Below, one piece after another: positions 52,784-63,300 of a DNA stretch of 64,000 bases. Location: contig JPHH03000016.1 in the NCBI GenBank assembly GCA_000750105.3, positions 248,001 through 312,000 of the forward strand, written 5' to 3'. The notes under the pieces were generated by a model, which was not told where the DNA came from, made no database searches, and saw nothing but the letters and a program-made list of their open reading frames with translations. A program made the translations under genes and the position numbers. Positions within the stretch are counted from its first letter, which is position 1; each line of letters begins with the position of its first letter. The stretch comes from Tolypocladium sp. Sup5 PDA-1. Taxonomy: Eukaryota > Ascomycota > Sordariomycetes > Hypocreales > Ophiocordycipitaceae.

Positions 52784-53484
52784 GTCCGTGTTGAGTCTCA
52801 CGAGTTCGAGGAGGCCATGGACGTTTGCGGTTATGCTTTCCTATCTTCCTGCTCCTGGCGTTGAGGATAAGTCTTTGTCTAAACCTTCTGGTTTCTGTTG
52901 TCAGCACGGTTGGGGCCTTAGGTAAAGACGGAGGACGAGAGCGTGACAATAGATAGAATAGTTCATTTCCTTGTTTAAATAATTCTGAATATTCCAATCG
53001 CTTGTGCATCTCTATTGCATGTGTTTGCGACTGGGGCGCAACATCCGAGCTGTCAAGGTCTCGGCCGTTCGCACGGCCCAGGTCAGGGAGTCCAGGCTTC
53101 AAAGTTGAACAGTTTGAAAGCCACTAAGCACTGCCTCGGTCTACTCCGCAACTACGACGTTGGCTTCATCGTGATGTCGAAGCTAGTACATAGGTAGAGG
53201 ACACGCTTCAGGGACGCACGTGACAGCCTATATATAAATTAATCCCTCTATTTAAACCAGCAACTCGGGTGTTGTCGGCTTCGGCCACCTCAAGGACGCG
53301 ACCGAGGAAGAGTTTGACCGTGTTTTCAGTCTCAGATGGAACCCATTTAGGGACTCGAGGGAAAATGCGCACCTGGCTCACGCGATCGGGCCCATCTGAC
53401 GACCGCGGGTGAGCCGAGTGAGCCTTACACGTATGTGTCTCGCGGCTGGGTGAGCTAGGCATCAATGCGGGCAGAGGCCCGGGT
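52784..53484. other. Convergent region between synthetase and kinase 3' ends
   Basis: About 700 bp with no gene recognised. It includes a short AT-rich run (TATATATAAATTAATC, about 53230). It should hold the two 3' UTRs. Confidence 0.5.
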
Positions 53485-55490
53485 CTATGGACATAAATAC
53501 GACAAAACGTCTGCCATGGAACACCGATCCTCCGGGGCCGAAACCACCATCAACGTTACAGTGTTCAGAAGAGAATCTACATCCTTTGGACACTTCTTGG
53601 ACCTGCGGAACGACTCGAGTTTGCTAGCCCAGAGCTGATCTCTCGTGCGAGCAGAGACATCTGCAGAGCAACATATCTCCATATTAGCCGACCGTAGATT
53701 TGTCATATCATCTTGCAGAGGAAAGTCATGGTTTGATGTTACCTGTTTCTTTTTCAGAGCAATATTGCAGCCAAGACCGCGGCGCAGGGCCGCCTAGCTC
53801 GATTGCACAACGCAAGATGTCACCCCATTGCGACATGAGAGGGTCCAGCCTGAGCTCACAAAGCTATAACCGCCCCGTTAGCCCATGGCCGCGTACCCAG
53901 CGCGTTAATGTTAGAAACAACGACTGACCGATAAGCCCAGTGCCCAGACATCCGCGGCCTCGCTCCATGCGGATCCCTCCTTGCCCGCAGATCTCCGGTA
54001 GACTTCCACCTCCGGGGGTCGGATGTGCGTCGGGACAGCACCATGTAGCTCTGGCAAGGGCTCAGCTACCCAATGCGCTATCAATCCGCCCTTGCGTTAG
54101 TCTTCGGCCTTTACGCCAAATGTCATTCCATTTGGAGCCTTTTCTCACCCCGGCCAAAGTCAAGAATCTTTATATTTGCTTCTCCAGTCGTGGGGAGGAC
54201 GTTTTGAGAGGCTAAAAGTTCTGTCACGTCCGCAGTTGGCGTCTGGTAGGCCGGAACGGTATGCATCGGGAATCGTTGGTCGCGAGGGACAACGGGCATA
54301 ACTTCGGGGTTCGAGATAAAGTCAATGATGGTCTCCTCGTCGAGCTGCTCCAGCTGTGGTATCGCGATTCCGAAGTTGCCCGTATGCGGATCTGTGTATC
54401 CTTAGGCCTTGAAACCTTGTGGTGCGTTCTGGGATTATCGTTTTTTACCTCCATGTGCAATGCCTCGATCATGAAGGAAAGAGAACCCTTCAATTAGTTG
54501 TGTCATGAATCGCGGGGCAGTCCCATCCCAGACAAGAGAGTCATATATTGGAGCCACAACCTCTGTGAAGAGGCATTCGTGAAACCCATTAGGTCCTTGA
54601 ATGATGAAAGAGTCGTAAAAACGGAGGATCCGTTCGTGTCCACGGCATCCCCGCCCGTTATCCCTGACCCAACGCAGAATCCGTCCCTCAGTACTTGGAC
54701 GGGGGGTCGCGGACCCGTTTCGAATTTTGATGGAGATATTTCGTCTGGATATGCACTTGTGAGCTCCTGTCTTGAACTGGGAAAGAGGCAACCGACCCCT
54801 CAACGAGATCGCGTGCCAGCCAGACCGTGGCAAACGCCCCGAAGCCAAGCTTTAGTAAGATTCGGTATCTCGGCTGCATGTCGCTAACACACGTCTGCAG
54901 CTTGGGAAGGACGTCTCCAAAAATAACCGGATGATAGCCATTTTTAGTGTATCCCAAGAGGTTCTCGAATTCGTTCTCACCACCAGCATAGAGGAAGGTG
55001 CCCAGTGCCATCGGTGGAGGCAAGCAATGGGGATCGCATTCACGACTAGCAATTGCTTTGTCGTGGAGCCAGCCATATTTGCCGCAATTTGAGAGGCCAA
55101 CAGATGACTCGAGGAGAGAATGAAGAATCAGGTTCGGATTGACCGTGAGGGAGGTGTTGGCCTACCTAAAGGCAAAGGTGACAGGCAGGAGGGGCCAACA
55201 TGCGTAATCTTGAACCTAACCTCGTGTACATCGGCCACAGCCGCAATTGGCGGGTTAAATGCATACCGCTCTTCGTCCACGCCACACAACACATCTTCTT
55301 CGTTCCCCAGGCGGTCAAGCGCATACTCAAGATCCGACCCTAAGATGAGGCCTATCAAGATACAACCTCGCAGAATGGGCACGCCAACGTCAAGCTCTTC
55401 GGCCATATATAGGTAGGTATTCCAGCCTCGCTTTGAAGCGTCATGCAAGTACCAAAAGAGAAGCCGAATCGCGCCCAGATCAATCATCAT
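53485..55490 (-). CDS. Fungal SRPK-like protein kinase
   Basis: Atypical serine/threonine kinase of the fungal SRPK-like expansion, 535 aa in this model. Exons, leftward: 55221-55490, 54797-55161, 54449-54744, 54149-54391, 53929-54065, 53743-53863, 53485-53660; introns 52-83 nt, all GT-AG, phases consistent. Kinase features: glycine loop LGFGAFATVWLA, catalytic Lys in SIKI, GPNGFHECLFTEVV at the hinge, catalytic loop HGDPHTGNFGIA (HGD instead of HRD), DFGR, RPPEVE, DVWALGLS. The first exon and intron are the weakest part: the frame is open from 55161 to the Met at 55011 and joins an ORF of 90 codons, but its N-terminal ~140 residues match nothing I know and the intron lacks a clear branch site. 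If they are not coding, the protein starts at 55011 and is 395 aa. A role in the cluster is not evident. Confidence 0.68.
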
Positions 55491-55527
55491 TTCAAATTTG
55501 ATTTATTTTTCAGAGGACACAACAGTC

Positions 55528-56690
55528 TCACCAGCCTTGTCTATGCGTTAATCTCCAGTCTATTGTGGTCCAGAACTAGTCCATATCGACGTCCATTATA
55601 GTCTGTCCGGGTATGCCAGGGTAGCCCCCAGGCCCCGGGCCTGTGAAGCACTGTCCTCCAGTGCCATGGCCACCGAAGTCCATTGGCGTGGGCATCAGAG
55701 ATTCGTCAATGTTTATACCCACAGCACCGTTGGGCTGCTCTCCATTGCCGTGTTGTGGAAACGTCGAGCTCATCTGCATCACTATGTTTCTCATGTCCGA
55801 CACAATCCGTGGTGGCTCCGCGGCTTGTCTTCTTGTCTAAACAACGCTTCACGCGCCCCCAGGCCTGGAGGACAACTCGAGAGAAGACAATGAAAACACT
55901 TTGCTCGTCTGGTTTAGGATGCATGACGCGAACTTCGTAGTTGTCGCTCATGGCATCCCAAGCCTTTTCAGCGTGGTCCTCAGCAGGCCGCTTTCTCAGA
56001 ACATTAAGAATGTGAATGTAGGCGAGAGCTGGAACGTGGAAGTCAACTAGCCAAAGGTATCCTTTGGTGAGAGGTGAGTTCCTGAGTTTCGTATCGCATT
56101 CGAGCATGCTCAGCGCATAGGAGAGGGCGGCGTTGCGCTGCGCATCCGTCTGCTGCATGGATGACGTCGAGAGTCTCGAATTGTGTTCCAGGAGACGGTT
56201 TCTCGCAAGGTAGCCGCGCGTCGTCCAGATTGTCATAAAGTGAAGCGGGTTCTCCGGATCGCAGAATGCGAGATATTTGTCCTCGATGGTCTTTTTCAGG
56301 GCCATCAGCTCGCCGCCTTCTAGAACGGGGGCGTGGCGAGTATCCTTGGGTTGGGCAATGCTGTTCAAAGACGGATTGATAAAGTTGAGGTGGAAGGCGC
56401 TGTGGCGGACGAAGTCGGCCAGCTCGCTGCGCACGACGGCAAAAAGCGCCTCGGTAAGATTTTCGTGAATCACTGGCGAGGTTTTCATCTCTATCCGGAT
56501 TTCAAAGTCGTTCACGTTGAGAGGAGTCCTGCAGTCCCAGGTAGGAGCCAACGTTGTGGTCTTGTAATCGGACAGCTCGCAGATGCGATGATCGAAAATG
56601 ACCACTAACAAGCTGTCAAGTCGGCCAGCTACATCGACAGTTCCCGGTTTCGCTTCTAGCCCACTCGCGACCGATAGATTCTCGCGTTGA
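55528..56690 (-). pseudogene. Broken fungal transcription-factor gene (C-terminal part only)
   Basis: A long open stretch resembles the middle and C-terminal regulatory region of fungal Zn2Cys6 transcription factors (blocks FDHRICELSDYKTTT, TPLNVNDFEIRIEMKT, LHFMTIWTTRGYLA, GYLWLVDFHVPALAYIH). The Zn2Cys6 DNA-binding domain and any ATG start are missing: similarity stops at about 56690, next to the transporter start. Near 55830-55870 the reading frame must change twice (a run of five G and a site about 35 bp on) to keep family-like sequence. After the last in-frame part a TAG at 55576-55578 is followed by more plausible coding residues (FWTTIDWRL), so it looks premature. Probably the dead regulator of a neighbouring pathway; sequencing error in G-runs could explain one frame change but not the missing N-terminus. 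Confidence 0.7.
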
Positions 56691-56716
56691 AGTGGAGGAA
56701 CAAATTTACCATTTTC

Positions 56717-58387
56717 ATGGCGTCTCAACGTCCAACGACTTCCCAAAGCGCTAAATCAGCCGCTAGAGATCCATCAGACTTAGCGAAACAGGCCGGCAAG
56801 ACGTCTCCCGATGATATTGATGTTGGCGGCAAAGAAAATCCCAGCAAATCCGACAATCCCCGGCCGAAGCAGTCGACCACGAAGACTGTCCTCCTGTTGT
56901 TCTCGGTCCTTCTAAGCATGTTTCTAGTCAGTCTGGACAGAACCATTATTTCAACAGTATGAGGGCAATCCATTGAATAAAGCTCGCATCCAGACGGCTT
57001 TTGTTGTTGCGCTGCGAGACCATGTGCTGACTTATTCTGGCCAGGTCATACCTCAAATCACTGATGATTTCAACTCCCTCACTGATGTCGGCAGGTACGG
57101 AAGCGCATATCTATTGACATTTTGCGCGTTCCAGCTGCTGTTCGGAAAAGTTTACTCCTTTTTTTCTGTGAAAGGCACCCTTCTTGCGAGTATTCTAGTA
57201 TTTGAGATTGGCTCTGCCCTCTGTGGAGCAGCCCCTAACTCAACAGCCTTCATTGTTGGAAGAGCGATTGCCGGAGTTGGCGCAGCTGGCATCTCGACTA
57301 GAACTGTAAGTTTACCACCGATCCTTCCCATACTAGCCAATAAGTGTCTCTAGATCGTATCTATCGTTTACGTTATTCCTTTGAAAAAGCGTCCACTAAT
57401 GCAAGGCATGTTCGGCGCCCTTTCGGCATTGCTGCGATCGCGGGTCCCTTAGTTGGAGGTGCCTTTACCTCACATGTGACATGGAGGTGGTGCTTTTATA
57501 CCAATCTGCCAATTGGTGGCGTGGCAATGATCGTCATCGCCCCCTTTCTCAATATCCCCGACCGAGATACAACCAAGCTTCCCTTGGCGAAGAAGCTGAT
57601 GCAACTTGATTTCCTTGGCACTGCACTCCTGGTACCTGGTGTGGTGTGTCTTCTGTTAGCACTTCAGCGGGGCGGCCAGACGTATGCTGTGAGTTACCCG
57701 CACCATGATCTTGACTTTTCAGTGCATTAACAGTCTCTAGTGGAACAATGGGCGTACCATAGCATTATTAACTCTTATGGGAGTATTGCTGGTTGCTTTC
57801 ACTGCTGTTCAAATATTGCTTCCTACGACAGCAACGCTTCATCCGCGTATTTTCAAGCAGCGGAGCATCGTTTCTGCCCTTTGGTCAACTCTTTGCATTA
57901 GCTCCGGAAACCATATATTCAGTAGGAAGACCATACGGTTAAGCATTGTTTCTTCATAGTTAATCTTAATATAGTCTACTTCCTCCCGATCTGGTTTCAA
58001 TCTATAACAGCTTTGTCTGCTGCGGAATCCGGCATCCGGCTCCTGGCCTTATTGTTATCAATGGTCGTCGGGTCACTTTCCGGTGGATTCATAAATTCGA
58101 AGCTCGGATACTACACGCCGCTTGCGATTATAGGATCCTGCATCATGTCCATCGAAGCCGGGCTTCTCACAACCCCTCAGGTCGACACAGGCGAAGGGAA
58201 GTGGATCGGTTATCAAATTTTATATGGGCTTCTGTTTCCAAATACCAAACCGGCCCGGAAATCTGCAACACCGACCACAACAGCCAACGTCACAGCCAAC
58301 GTTTCATCGCCAAAGGTCTCCAACACATTCAATGGATACCTCTCTTTCCTTCAATGCATAAGTAGGACTGCTATTTCCTTCAATTAG
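56717..58387 (+). pseudogene. Broken major-facilitator multidrug transporter
   Basis: Resembles 14-TM drug/toxin efflux permeases of the DHA2 type. Exons: 56717-56956, 57045-57305, 57354-57688, 57741-57921 and from 57975. The N-terminus is polar, then the membrane segments begin (VLLLFSVLLSMFLVSLDRTIIST; VGRYGSAYLLTFCAFQLLF; GSALCGAAPNSTAFIVGRAIAG). In exon 3 one base is missing near 57420: the frame reads into TAG, while the family-like sequence (GIAAIAGPLVGGAFT) continues in the next frame, and exon 3 is one base short of the phase its intron needs. Near 58230 a further small deletion shifts the frame again, and the last third of the protein is not found. Lies head-to-head with the broken regulator, about 3.9 kb beyond the synthetase. 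Likely a former exporter. Confidence 0.78.
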
Positions 58388-58454
58388 CTAGTAATTCAAG
58401 TTTTCTTCAAATCCGAAATCCTGCTTCCAACCGTACGGCAAATAAACACCATCT

Positions 58455-58486
58455 ACCGTCCACCGTCCACCGTCCACCGTCTACCG
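58455..58486. repeat. Short heptamer tandem repeat
   Basis: About four to five copies of CCGTCCA (the last ones imperfect), about 40 bp upstream of the barstar-like ATG. Confidence 0.8.
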
Positions 58487-58523
58487 GTCGCTGAACTGGC
58501 TGCCAACATTTTAGCTGGCAGCT

Positions 58524-58910
58524 ATGACGGTAGTCTATGTGTTGGATGGTGCGGAGATCACTAGTCTGGAGGAGTTCTGGCGGGTGGCGGGCAGGGCGGT
58601 AAACGGGCCTGGTGGCTACTTTGGAAATAACCTGGACGCGTTCAATGACTGTCTGCGTGGTGGCTTCGGGACGCCGGCCGACGACGATTTTTGTTTCGAG
58701 TGGCGGGACCATGAGGTCTCTCGGCGGAACTTGGGATATGTGGAGACTGTCAGGCAACTTGAGATTCGGCTCGCTCGCTGTCATCCGACGTACCGGGCTA
58801 CGGTGACCGCTGATCTGGAAGCCGCCAAGGCAGGACATGGCCAGACAGTCTTCAACTGGTTGGTAGACATCTTCAACGCCGAGGGTCGCCAGGTCCTGAG
58901 GCTAAGGTAG
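58524..58910 (+). CDS. Barstar-family protein (ribonuclease-inhibitor fold)
   Basis: Single-exon protein of 128 aa. It matches the bacterial barstar family: strand VVYVLDGAEI, helix, then YFGNNLDAFNDCLRGG, aligned to the barnase-binding helix YYGENLDALWDCL, with Asp38 and Asp42 at the places of barstar Asp35 and Asp39; then FEWRDHE, with Glu64 at the place of Glu76. In Bacillus, barstar blocks the active site of the secreted ribonuclease barnase inside the producing cell. The C-terminal ~40 residues extend beyond the usual ~90-residue barstar. The ATG at 58524 is the first in frame with the family start. No barnase-like gene is visible in the window. The family is mainly bacterial, so ancient or recent horizontal transfer is possible; its job in a fungus is unknown. 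Confidence 0.85.
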   Translation: MTVVYVLDGAEITSLEEFWRVAGRAVNGPGGYFGNNLDAFNDCLRGGFGTPADDDFCFEWRDHEVSRRNLGYVETVRQLEIRLARCHPTYRATVTADLEAAKAGHGQTVFNWLVDIFNAEGRQVLRLR

Positions 58911-60374
58911 ACAGCCGCCACCTAGGCTTAAGTGCCTGCAACCTGACCGCAAGGTTCGAGGAAACAAAGATATGATATAAGCGTGGGGTTCTATAGCCTA
59001 TAGGTAACCTCGGGTACCTGAAGAAAACTTGTACCTGCTCCCGTGTAGGGAGCAGGTAACGGATAATACCACGTTAAGGGATGCTTCGACTGCGGACGCA
59101 GACATGCTCCAACACAACAGCACGCTGAAGAGAGTACGGGGCAGAAACTGTTCAATCTACCTTTAGCCTGGAGCCGTCGATGTCGAGCAGACCACTGCAT
59201 GATGGATAAGCCTACAGTGAAGTCAACTGAGGTGGCTGCTCACGTGGGAGCATGTTCTTTGTCCGTTGGGAATGGGCAAACAGGTGGTGTTGTACACGAT
59301 AGAGAGAGAGGTTGTGGAGATGGCACGACAAGAGCCCGATTCTTGGCTCTTGCATCTGAACCATCAACACTTCCTGCGCTATAAAGACACAATGAGGGGG
59401 AAGGAATCGAGATGGCCTAGCTGCCGGTCTAGCCAGTCGTGTTTGGAGAGGCGCCGTCGCCGTCTTGCTGCTGCAGCTAGTCTTGGTCGTCGTCGTCGAT
59501 TCGAGTGGCTACTGCGAAAGAAGGCGTTGAGGAGCGCGGATGAGCAGTATCGACAAGTGCTGCTAATGTAGTCTTTTAAGAAAGGGACCTTTTATAGCAG
59601 GCATAAGTATAGGTGGTCGCGGGTGACGGGCGAGCCTAAAGCCATGAATAGTATCCGATAGTTAGCATAAATCTCCGCACTCAACTACCAGTCTCCCCGG
59701 ATTTCCGTTTTAGGAAAGACCAGGTTCGGCGCTGTCTCGATGCCGGTGGGGGCCGGATGGGGCGACAGCTGCTGGTGGGGCGCAACCAGGCGTCATGATT
59801 GGCTCCCGTAGCGGGCAGAATCGGGGTCTCAGTGCTACCCCTCACTGGGCGTCAGCGGCTGTGGGCTGCTGGGGCGCTCCAGCGCTGGTTCTAGCGGCTG
59901 CTTCGGGGGAAAGGCGCTGGGAGCTGGCCGCTGGCAGCGCCCCCGCAGCCCCTTCCAATCGGCTCCACGACCTCAGGCATCACTTCGTCACCCAGCTTCA
60001 ACCGAGCTGCCGCCTTCCCCTCAACCGTCACCTCGCATCACCATCACCCTCAAACACCGACGGCCGCCGTTGACGTCACGCTCGTCCGCTCGCCGTGCCT
60101 TCAACTGCTGCTGGGACACGCATTCACTGATACGCGCTCGCCATACAATCACAGCTTCTCCAGGCCGGCCTGAACCCGTTCCCTCCCGACGTCAACGTCC
60201 ATGTCACATGCAGCCGTTGCTGCCTTCGAGAGCTACGCCTCGTCAACACCAGCGCTGTGGTATGTTCTTTGCCTCGGCCACAATCTCTCCGTCATGGCGC
60301 ATAGGGACTCCTTCTTTGAGGTGCCATCTTGCTCAACTAACACGCTCCAGCGCCGTCAATAACTTCTCGACGCC
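58911..60374. other. Intergenic region, about 1.46 kb
   Basis: No supported gene. A plus frame at 59266-59571 opens at TTG, not ATG, and is Arg/Ala-rich because of CGN/GCN triplet repeats. The distal part is GC-rich and should hold the promoter of the repeat-protein gene. Confidence 0.5.
59032..59058. repeat. Perfect inverted repeat, 11-bp stem, 5-nt loop
   Basis: TACCTGCTCCC, loop GTGTA, GGGAGCAGGTA. Could form a hairpin about 120 bp past the barstar-like gene. It may lie in that gene's 3' UTR; no known element recognised. Confidence 0.7.
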
Positions 60375-63300
60375 ATGTTGACGACAGCGTCCACCCCCTC
60401 GCCTCGTGCGAGGCTTCTCGTCGTCGCACAGAGATCCTCCAGGCAGTCCGTGATTGCCCTGACTGGCGTTTCGCTGCTCAGGTCCAGACACCACCTGCAA
60501 AGTAGAGGCTTTCGCTTCGGCCCATGGTCGTGCCATGCCGACCCAGACCAGCACCGCGAGGCCCGCCGCCGCCACCGCGTGCTGCGGTACAGATATATGG
60601 AGTCTCTCAACCGCAAGCTGTCTTGGGAGAACAGCCCTCGCGACGACGGCGCCAAGGCCGCCACGAAGAGCGCCATGGGTCGATTTTCGCAGACTCGGCG
60701 CTCTCCAGCTGGTGGCAAGTACGTCAATGTTGATGACGTCAAGTCATGGTCCGACGACCTGTCTGGCCTGCGGCCGGGGAGGAATATTGAGGATGTCGAG
60801 CGAGAGGCCATCGATCATCTATTCAGCACGCGCAGGGCCAGCGGCAAACCAAGTGACCCGTGGACTCCGCTTCAAAACATCCGCAAGTACCTCGAAACGC
60901 GGCGATCCCACACAGAAGTCACTCCGGAGTCTGTCTTGCATGCTACTACCACTGCAGGAGGGCAAGACGGTGGCTTCATCGATCCCATCACCAATCGCAG
61001 AACGACCACGCCCAGCTCTGGCGACAGTGCAAGGGCGTCGGCGACCCGCAAGCCCAAGAATGTCGACAATGACACGAGCAAAACGTCCGAAGTCAGAAAA
61101 GAACCGAAACAATATGAAGACCTTTCCAAGTACTCCTCAACCACTCTCGACAACCCCAATGCCCCAAGAAAACCCACTGCCGAAGAAAAGTCCAAGGAGT
61201 ACAAGGATTTGGGCAAGTACAAGCCTGTACAGTGGAACGAACCGGGTGGTTTGCGCAAAACCACCCCAGAAGATGATTCCAAGAGCTACAAGGACTTGGA
61301 CAAATACTCATCTGTCAAAATCGACGATCCGAATGCGCAACAACCACTGAGTCCAGAGGAAAGGTCCAAGATCTATAACGATCTGGACAAGTACAAGCCT
61401 GTATCTTGGAGGGAACCAGATGGGCTCCGAGAGCAGACTCCTGAGGAGCGCTCCAAGAACTATGACGACCTTGACAGGTACGGGGCTGTCCGGTGGAACG
61501 AGCCCGACGGCCTTCGCAAGCTCACGCCTGAAGAGCTTTCCAAGAACTACGACGACCTCAACAAATATGGCCCGGTCGCTTGGAACGAACCAGACGGCCT
61601 TCGAAAGCTGACGCCAGAGGAAGAGTCGAAGCAGTACAAGGACCTCGGCGCGTACAAGGAGGGGTTTGTCGCCAATGACGCTGTCCTCCAAGCCCACGAA
61701 GAGAAGCAACAGGATCCGACGCAAAAGGCCGAGCCAATCCCCACCAAGGTGGAAGTTCCCTCCGAAGACCCGACGAAGCAGTACGACGACCTGGACAAGT
61801 ATGGGCCTGTCCGTTGGAACGAGCCCGATGGCCTCAGGCGGTTGACTCCCGAGGAGCTGTCCAAGAACTATGAAGACCTGCCCAAGTATAGACAGTATGA
61901 CAACTCCGGGCCAGCCACTCCTCGCGTGCATCCTGAAGAGGCGTCAAAGCAGTATGAGGATCTGCGGAAATATGACTCGTTCCCCAATGCAGGGCCGACA
62001 ACGGAGCGCATCCACCCTGAATTGGCGTCGAAGCAGTACAAGGATCTCTCCAAGTACCCCGTTGCAGGCTACGAAGAGCCAGAAAAGACGCGCCACATCC
62101 ACCCCGAGGAGCTGACAAAGAACTACGGCGATCTTGACAAGTACAAGCCACGGAGGTTTGATTCACCGAGCCGGACATATCCCATGCATCCCGAGGAGGC
62201 AACGAAGTTTTACAAAGACTTGACTGGATACAAGCCAGTCATGCACAACGAGCCTGACGGGAGACGCGCCGTCACTCCAGACCCCGTTTCAAATGGCCTC
62301 GAGGGCTATGACGCCAGAGTCAAGGCCCGTGGCGGATTGGCCGCCTCTTCAACCACTCACCACGGCCGGCCAAACGGTACCGGTTCAGACTCTTTTGATG
62401 ATGCCGGCCAAAACGATCCTCTCAACTCTAGGACAGCCGGCGAAATCCGAGCCGCAGTGCTGCGCAAAGCTCGGGACAGCAGCCAGAAGGCGAAGCTGCA
62501 ACGGGCCAAGTCAGAGCACGAGCTGAATTGGGACGCGACATCGAAGGACGCGCAAGACACTATCAGCCAACTGAAGAGGAAGACCGGGCAAAGGCTGACG
62601 GGCAACTACACCCAAGACTTTCCCGAAGAGTTTGCCACGTCGTGGAATACTTCCAACTCACCCTCGAAAACGACCCTTTACCCGAAGAACCTCAGCGAAG
62701 AGGGGCAGGTCGGAGTGGCGGAATTCAATGCGCAAAGCTCTGGAGAGGATGCAGAGCTTAGCTCAATGGATGAGAGCTTCCCGAGCGAAGAGACGAAGCT
62801 GGAACCCTCACTCAACAGGCGATCGGAAAGGCGCTTGTCACGAGGTGCCATGTCCCACCTGGAGAAGAAGCAGGCCGAGGCCGATCCGTACTCGAAAGCG
62901 CCACAGGGCCTGCAGACCAGCTACACGGAAGAATGCGGCGGCAGAGCTACGTGGCCAACCCTGGTCAAGCACTACAAGTCCAAGACGCCGAAGGGGTCGG
63001 AGGCCGAGTCGATGGCGCAAGCGGAACTCGGCCAGCAGCCCGCCTCGTATAAGATACTTGCGTATGACCCGTCAACGCAGTCCATTAGCGTGGCTGAGAC
63101 GACGTCCGCCGTCCACGAAACGGCATCGCCAGCATCACCTGCTGCTGTTCTCCTCCGCCTCTCGAACCCGTCCAAGTTCCTCCCCCACTTCACGGCACTG
63201 CAGACTCAGGGATACGAAATTGTATCGGGTAGCGGTGACGTCCTCGTCTTTCGCAAAGTGCGACCCGAATCGCCCGATGCCACATCGACAACCGGGGTCG

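Noticed and set aside
14636..52783. Epimerisation, N-methylation or polyketide domains in the synthetase
   Set aside because: Module lengths are uniform (~1,080-1,100 residues), each with one HHxxxDG motif and no insertion in the A domains except a small Ser-rich one in A7.
54600..54850. Frameshift in the SRPK-like kinase after LARDLVEG
   Set aside because: A 52-nt GT-AG intron (54745-54796) removes it and brings the catalytic Lys (SIKI) into frame.
59266..59571. 101-codon plus frame after the barstar-like gene
   Set aside because: Opens at TTG; Arg/Ala-rich because of triplet repeats; no homology signal recognised.
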